Positions 6,653 to 10,043 of a stretch of 10,043 bases of DNA are shown in pieces. The DNA comes from Betaproteobacteria bacterium (GTDB lineage Bacteria > Pseudomonadota > Gammaproteobacteria > Burkholderiales > SG8-39), in assembly GCA_947467405.1 (NCBI GenBank), contig CANIIN010000057.1:1-10043 (forward strand), given 5' to 3'. The first letter of the stretch is position 1. The number at the start of each line of letters is the position of its first letter. The notes beneath the pieces are model-generated. The model saw nothing but the letters and a program-made list of their open reading frames with translations. It was not told the origin of the DNA and searched no databases. A program made the translations under genes and the position numbers.

Positions 6653-8164
6653 TTGCCTGGCCCTCAATCCCGTCCGGACTCCGGCGCAATCGATACACAG
6701 GCCCGCCAACCGGATGACGTGCCGCTGCGTCTGAAGCATCCGGATCGCCCCTATTTCGCCGCCTTTCTGGACGTGCGCGGCCGGCCCTGCGTGGTGGTGG
6801 GCGGCGGGCCGGTGGCGGCGCGCAAGGTGGACGCCCTCTTGGCCAGCGGCGCCCGTGTGACCGTGATCGCTCCGGAGTTGTGCAACCGCATCGCAGTGCA
6901 GGTCGCGGCCGGCGAAGTGCATCACGAATGCCGCCGCTTCCAAACCGGCGATCTGGATGGTGCCGACCTGGCCGTGGCGGCCACCGATGACGTCAACACC
7001 AATCAGGCGGTGTCGGATGCGGCGCGTGCGCGCCACATCCCCATCAACGCCGTGGACGATCCGGCGCGCTCCAGCTTCATCATGCCGTCCATCGTCGACC
7101 GCGCGCCGCTGGCCATCGCCATCTCCTCGGGTGGCACGACGCCGGTGCTGGCGCGGCTGCTGCGCGCCCGGCTGGAGACCATGATTCCCGCCGCCTACGG
7201 TCGGCTGGCGGCGCTGGCGGCGAAATTCCGCGTCAAATCGAAGGAGCGCTATCCCGACACCGAGTCACGCCGGCGGTTCTGGGAGAAGGTGCTGCAGGGG
7301 CCCATCGCCGACATGATGTTTGGCGGACGCGAGGCGCAGGCCGAGGCCGCGCTGGAACGCGCGCTGGCCGCCACGGACGATTCGGAAACCGCCGATCCGC
7401 TGTCGCACCTCACCGGCGGCATGGTGTATCTGGTGGGTGGCGGCCCGGGTGACCCGGACCTCATCACGCTGCGCGCCTTGCGCGCGCTGCAGACCGCCGA
7501 CGTGGTGGTGTACGACAACCTGGTGTCGGTGGCGGTGGTCGACCTGTCGCGTCGCGACGCCGACCGCATCTATGTCGGCAAGGAGCGCGACCGCCATGCG
7601 CTGAAGCAGGGCGAGATCAACCTGCTGCTGATCAGGTTGGCCAAGGAAGGCAAGCGCGTGGTACGCCTGAAGGGCGGCGACCCGTACGTGTTCGGCCGCG
7701 GCGGCGAAGAGATCGAGGCGCTGGCCGAGAACGGCGTGGCCTTCGAAGTCATCCCCGGTATCACCGCGGCCATCGGTGCCGCGTCGTATGCCGGCATCCC
7801 GCTCACGCATCGCGACTACGCGCACTCGTGCATTTTCGTCACCGGCCATCTCAAGGACGGCTCGCTCGACCTGAACTGGGACTCGCTCGCGCAACCGCAC
7901 CAGACCGTGGTGATCTACATGGGCATGCACGGCCTGCCGTTGCTCTGCGCCAAGCTCGCCGAGCACGGCCTGCCGGCCACCACGCCGGCCGCGCTGGTGG
8001 AAAACGCCACCAAGCCCGAGCAGCGCGTCATCGTCGGCACCCTCGCCACGCTACCCGACATCGCCAAGCGCGAGAACGTCAAGCCGCCGTCGCTGGTGAT
8101 CGTGGGCGAAGTGGTGAAATTGCACGGCAAGCTGTCGTGGTTCACGCGCGGGGTGCTGGAGTAA
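6653..8164 (+). CDS. cysG: CysG, trifunctional siroheme synthase
   Basis: 503 residues from a TTG start with AAGGA upstream. After an extra segment of about 30 residues, an NAD-binding dehydrogenase/ferrochelatase domain shows VVVGGGPVAARKVD (47-60), INAVDD (131-136; D135 aligns with the E. coli catalytic Asp104) and SSGGTTPVLARLL (158-170), the region of the phosphorylated serine in Salmonella CysG. A uroporphyrinogen-III C-methyltransferase domain begins near 257 with VYLVGGGPGDPDL, then VRLKGGDPYVFGRGGEE (337-353) and VIPGITAAIGAASYAGIPLTHRD. Together the domains turn uroporphyrinogen III into precorrin-2, sirohydrochlorin and siroheme in the cytoplasm. Siroheme is the starting point for NirDLGH, so this divergent gene can feed heme d1 synthesis and replace the methyltransferase NirE, which is absent here. 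It may also serve sulfite and nitrite reductases. All key motifs look intact. Confidence 0.96.
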   Translation: MPGPQSRPDSGAIDTQARQPDDVPLRLKHPDRPYFAAFLDVRGRPCVVVGGGPVAARKVDALLASGARVTVIAPELCNRIAVQVAAGEVHHECRRFQTGDLDGADLAVAATDDVNTNQAVSDAARARHIPINAVDDPARSSFIMPSIVDRAPLAIAISSGGTTPVLARLLRARLETMIPAAYGRLAALAAKFRVKSKERYPDTESRRRFWEKVLQGPIADMMFGGREAQAEAALERALAATDDSETADPLSHLTGGMVYLVGGGPGDPDLITLRALRALQTADVVVYDNLVSVAVVDLSRRDADRIYVGKERDRHALKQGEINLLLIRLAKEGKRVVRLKGGDPYVFGRGGEEIEALAENGVAFEVIPGITAAIGAASYAGIPLTHRDYAHSCIFVTGHLKDGSLDLNWDSLAQPHQTVVIYMGMHGLPLLCAKLAEHGLPATTPAALVENATKPEQRVIVGTLATLPDIAKRENVKPPSLVIVGEVVKLHGKLSWFTRGVLE

Positions 8165-8242
8165 ATCAGCTGCATTGAGTGCGCTACTTCCATCGAACGC
8201 ACTTCTCCAATCGAACACTCCTTACCCACCAGACGCTCCTCT

Positions 8243-8284
8243 CCCTCCCTTGCGCGCCAGCGCGGGGGAGGGTGGGGGTGGGGG
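8243..8284 (+). other. Hairpin plus G-quadruplex motif downstream of cysG
   Basis: CCCTCCC (8243-8249) can pair with GGGAGGG (8266-8272), with an inner CGCG/CGCG stem around a CCAG loop (8253-8264). The right side continues as four G-runs of 5, 3, 5 and 5 bases separated by single A or T bases (8264-8284), an ideal parallel G-quadruplex pattern with one-base loops. The hairpin and quadruplex use the same G-runs and exclude each other. It lies 79 bases after the cysG stop and could stop or stabilise that transcript, but there is no T-run for a standard terminator. It may belong to a family of G-rich intergenic repeats. Confidence 0.6.
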
Positions 8285-8344
8285 CAGAAGCTCCTTGAAA
8301 AGCCTGGCAAGCCACCGCTATAACTGCCCGAAGATCCGCACCAG

Positions 8345-8546
8345 ATGGACTTCTACAAAGAGTTGCCCAATGAAATCCGAACACGATCTATCGAATAAAA
8401 AGTCGCGCGAGAAGCCTTATATGGCCAAGCTCAACGCCCCGGCATTACTTTCACATGAGCAGGTCGTAGAGAAGCTGATGAACCGTCCCGGCGTGCGTGC
8501 CGAGGTAAAGCGTATTGAACGTACACTCTGCACAAGGAAGCGCTGA
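8345..8546 (+). pseudogene. Probable remnant of a toxin-antitoxin locus
   Basis: Two short broken frames. At 8345 an ATG opens MDFYKELPNEIRTRSIE and stops at once; it could be a shred of a toxin, but I cannot identify it. From 8421 the peptide MAKLNAPALLSHEQVVEKLM continues NRPGVRAEVKRIER and stops after 41 residues. That resembles the N-terminal part of HTH antitoxins of the HigA type (compare 'ARPEVKKAYDEL' in the intact antitoxin at 9499), but the helix-turn-helix that should follow is missing. The break comes just before repeat copy 4. The 512-base stretch 8165-8676 holds no intact gene beyond this, the G-rich hairpin and the repeat. The homology is judged by eye, so it is a candidate only. 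Confidence 0.4.
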
Positions 8547-8568
8547 TCATTACTGGCAGCATTTCTTC

Positions 8569-8641
8569 GTCATCCCCGCGAAAGCGGGGATCCAGTGACT
8601 TTTCTCGTAAAGATCTGGATTCCCGCCTTCGCGGGAATGAC
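8569..8641. repeat. Palindromic intergenic repeat, copy 4 (upstream of yjdM)
   Basis: Begins GTCATCCCCGCGAAAGCGGG and ends TTCGCGGGAATGAC, with inner ends GGATCCAG and CTGGATTCCC. It is the most regular of the four copies, with near-perfect terminal inverted repeats of about 27 bases and an AT-richer centre. It lies 35 bases before yjdM and directly after the toxin-antitoxin remnant. Confidence 0.9.
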
Positions 8642-8676
8642 AGACCTTTGCCGAATCCCTTGAATCAGGAATCACC

Positions 8677-9018
8677 ATGGCTGCTCTCCCACCCTGCCCG
8701 AAATGCCAATCCGAACTCACCTATGAGGACGGCGCCATGTTCATCTGCCCGGAGTGCGCGCACGAGTGGTCGAAGGACGCCGCAGCCGACGCCGGCGAAG
8801 AAAAGCGCGTGGTGCGCGACTCCAATGGCACCGAACTGCACGACGGCGACACCGTCACCGTGATCAAGGATCTCAAGGTCAAGGGCTCGTCGTCGGTGGT
8901 GAAGGTCGGCACCAAGGTGAAGAACATTCGCCTGGTCGACGGTGACCACGACATCGACTGCAAGATCGACGGCATCGGCCAGATGGGACTGAAATCGGAG
9001 TTCGTGAAGAAGGTTTAG
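8677..9018 (+). CDS. yjdM: YjdM/PhnA-family zinc-ribbon protein
   Basis: 113 residues, the size of E. coli YjdM (formerly PhnA, about 111). The N-terminus has a four-cysteine zinc ribbon, CPKC at residues 7-10 and CPEC at 25-28, followed by HEW. The C-terminal domain has the conserved DGDTVTVIKDLKVKGSS, KVGTKVKNIRLV and DIDCKIDGIG blocks and ends in LKSEFVKKV, almost as in E. coli. Despite the old name 'alkylphosphonate uptake protein' the function is not established, and no phosphonate genes are nearby. AGGA (8667-8670) lies 6 bases before the ATG. It stands alone between repeat copy 4 and the toxin-antitoxin genes. Confidence 0.95.
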   Translation: MAALPPCPKCQSELTYEDGAMFICPECAHEWSKDAAADAGEEKRVVRDSNGTELHDGDTVTVIKDLKVKGSSSVVKVGTKVKNIRLVDGDHDIDCKIDGIGQMGLKSEFVKKV

Positions 9019-9155
9019 GCAGGGGGGCGGGGCTTGAAGATGGCCGTCTGGTGCGGCTCTCCGGGCATCACCGTGTGGTGGGAGCAGGCGCCGCCGCAGA
9101 TAACAGGCCGTCGGCATCAGCACGCAACGCCAAGGCCAATCAAATCCAGCGGACA

Positions 9156-9173
9156 TAGCGAATCCGCTATACT
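9156..9173 (+). promoter_or_regulatory. Candidate promoter and operator of the higBA pair
   Basis: The inverted repeat TAGCG-AATC-CGCTA (9156-9169) overlaps a good -10 hexamer TATACT (9168-9173). The start of transcription expected about 7 bases later falls on or next to the GTG start of the toxin gene (9180). An operator overlapping the -10 suits autorepression by the antitoxin. No convincing -35 is seen. The rest of the gap 9019-9155 shows nothing recognisable. Confidence 0.5.
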
Positions 9174-9179
9174 ACGGCG

Positions 9180-9506
9180 GTGAACTGGAAGATCACTTTT
9201 TACAGCGATCGTGTCGAGGCCGAGATCCACGTGTTGCCGGGCGGTTTTGTCGCCCGCTTTGTCCGATACGCCGAGCGCATGGAGATCTTCGGCCCCGACC
9301 TCGGAATGCCTCACACTCGCCCGATGGGTGATGGGCTGTTTGAATTGAGGCTCAAGGCCGCTGAAGGCATTGCGCGCGTTTTCTTTTGCACCGTGGTGGC
9401 GCGCAAGATCGTGGTACTTCACCAGTTCGTCAAGAAGAGCGACAAGACTCCGAACAGGGAACTCAAGATTGCACGAAGTCGGATGAAGGAGATCAAAGGT
9501 GACTAG
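9180..9506 (+). CDS. higB: RelE/HigB-like toxin (phage Gp49-like family)
   Basis: 108 residues from GTG at 9180. The fold pattern is that of RelE/HigB toxins of the phage-derived Gp49-like family: WKITFYSDRVEAEI at the start, a helix, then MPHTRPMGDGLFELRLK and ARVFFCTVVARKIVVLHQFV, ending in a basic KK…TP…EL…A…RMKE tail typical of the family. Such toxins are mRNA interferases that cut ribosome-bound messages. It is followed with an 8-base overlap by an HTH antitoxin, giving the toxin-first order of higBA. No ribosome binding site precedes the GTG, and the predicted transcription start coincides with it, so translation may be leaderless. The exact subfamily name is inferred. Confidence 0.85.
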   Translation: MNWKITFYSDRVEAEIHVLPGGFVARFVRYAERMEIFGPDLGMPHTRPMGDGLFELRLKAAEGIARVFFCTVVARKIVVLHQFVKKSDKTPNRELKIARSRMKEIKGD

Positions 9507-9819
9507 TACTCTCAAACAGTTCAAGGCGCGAGCACTGGCACGCCCGGAGGTCAAGAAGGCCTACGACGAACTTGCCGAGGAGTTCTCGTTTATCGATGAA
9601 GTGCTCAAGGCACGGGCTGCTTCCGGTCTTACCCAGGCGGAATTGGCGGCACGCGTGGGGACGACACAGTCTGCCATTGCCCGGCTGGAGTCCGGTACCC
9701 CGAAGCACTCGCCCTCGATCGTGACCCTGCAGCGCTATGCTCGCGCCATGGGCCATCGGCTTGAAATCAAACTCGTCAAGGAGCGCGGGGCAGCCGCGCG
9801 TTCCAAGGGGCGCGCGTAA
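9499..9819 (+). CDS. higA: HigA-like antitoxin, XRE-family HTH
   Basis: 106 residues from GTG at 9499. AAGGAG (9486-9491), inside the end of the toxin gene, is placed 7 bases upstream. The N-terminal helix (LARPEVKKAYDELAEEF) leads to an XRE helix-turn-helix, SGLTQAELAARVGTTQSAIARLESG, at about residues 42-66, then PSIVTLQRYARAMGHRLEI and a basic tail. It should bind and neutralise the HigB-like partner and repress the shared promoter, where an inverted repeat overlaps the -10. The 8-base overlap and strong ribosome binding site would favour more antitoxin than toxin. Both genes look intact. Confidence 0.88.
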   Translation: MTSTLKQFKARALARPEVKKAYDELAEEFSFIDEVLKARAASGLTQAELAARVGTTQSAIARLESGTPKHSPSIVTLQRYARAMGHRLEIKLVKERGAAARSKGRA

Positions 9820-9843
9820 GGCTGCGCCCCCCTGTTCAGGGGG
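9807..9843 (+). terminator. Two overlapping hairpins at the end of higA
   Basis: GGGGCGC (9807-9813) can pair with GCGCCCC (9824-9830) across the higA stop codon. Alternatively CCCCCTG (9828-9834) can pair with CAGGGGG (9837-9843). The two stems share 9828-9830 and compete. No T-run follows directly, so this is a possible terminator or 3'-end structure and not a typical one. Confidence 0.4.
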
Positions 9844-9908
9844 CCGACAGCCCTTCTGTTCGACCCCTTTACCCTTTTGTCATTCATCATTTGCAAAGTA
9901 CCCCCCCG

Positions 9909-10043
9909 ATGTCCATCGAAGTCAAACCTGCCGACGACCCGCGAGCCACCGAAGTCCCGCAACGCGCCATCCTCGCGGCGGTGCATCTGCCGCAGTTCAG
10001 TGAAGCCGACTTCAAGTCGTCGCTGGCCGAGTTGAAGGATCTC
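9909..10043 (+). CDS. Probable HflX-like GTPase, N-terminal fragment
   Basis: Only 45 codons are in the window, open to the right edge. The segment PQRAILAAVHLPQFSEADFK followed by SSLAELKDL resembles the first strand and helix of HflX, the ribosome-associated GTPase (…RA.L..V.LP…..F..SL.EL..L), where the N-terminal domain precedes the G motifs. No GTP-binding motif is visible in the part present, so the name is a suggestion. A run of seven C (9901-9907) sits just before the ATG and no purine-rich ribosome binding site is seen. The start could be elsewhere. Confidence 0.45.
   Translation, partial: MSIEVKPADDPRATEVPQRAILAAVHLPQFSEADFKSSLAELKDL

Noticed and set aside
7265..7966. Minus-strand open frame inside cysG
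   Set aside because: Opposite strand of a well-conserved CysG; composition is typical of a shadow frame.
8175..8420. Plus-strand frame running from just after cysG into the remnant
   Set aside because: Its first half is translated from the G-rich hairpin region; only the part from about 8421 looks protein-like.
2440..8641. CRISPR array
   Set aside because: The repeats are single, widely spaced, self-complementary copies between genes, with no regular spacers and no cas genes.
9117..9554. Minus-strand open frame across higB
   Set aside because: Antisense to a toxin-antitoxin pair with clear family features, overlapping genes and a good antitoxin ribosome binding site.

Overview
The window looks like chromosomal DNA of a GC-rich denitrifying proteobacterium, most likely beta or gamma. 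The evidence is a heme d1 (denitrification) gene cluster, a proteobacterial trifunctional CysG, an E. coli-like YjdM, a RelE/HigB-type toxin-antitoxin pair and intergenic palindromic repeats of the 'ATTCCCGC...GCGGGAAT' kind common in Xanthomonadales and relatives. The genus cannot be fixed from the sequence.

Bases 1-6458 hold a minus-strand operon for heme d1, the cofactor of cytochrome cd1 nitrite reductase. In transcription order it reads nirC (cytochrome c55X), nirF, a fused nirDL, nirG, nirH, nirJ and nirN (5' part only; it runs off the left edge). nirF/nirDL and nirDL/nirG are almost contiguous or overlapping. The other gaps are wider, and three of them contain a copy of one palindromic repeat family. 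nirS itself and a stand-alone nirE are not in the window.

Bases 6459-6652 form a divergent control region with a perfect FNR/ANR/DNR-type box (TTGAT-N4-ATCAA) at 6493-6506. On the plus strand, cysG (6653-8164) encodes the full siroheme synthase. The proposed pathway is uroporphyrinogen III to siroheme (CysG), to 12,18-didecarboxysiroheme (NirDL, NirG, NirH), then loss of propionates (NirJ), later periplasmic steps (NirF) and final dehydrogenation to heme d1 (NirN), with NirC as a c-type electron carrier. CysG appears to replace the usual nirE.

Bases 8165-8676 contain no intact gene: a hairpin with a very strong G-quadruplex motif, a probable wreck of a toxin-antitoxin locus, and a fourth copy of the repeat. 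Then come yjdM (8677-9018), an intact higBA-like toxin-antitoxin pair (9180-9819) whose promoter suggests a leaderless toxin mRNA, a pair of competing hairpins, and the first 45 codons of a probable hflX-like GTPase gene.

No wholly new system is evident. The points most worth following are the geometry of the FNR box, the repeats inserted between nir genes where they touch translation starts, and the decayed toxin-antitoxin remnant beside an intact one.
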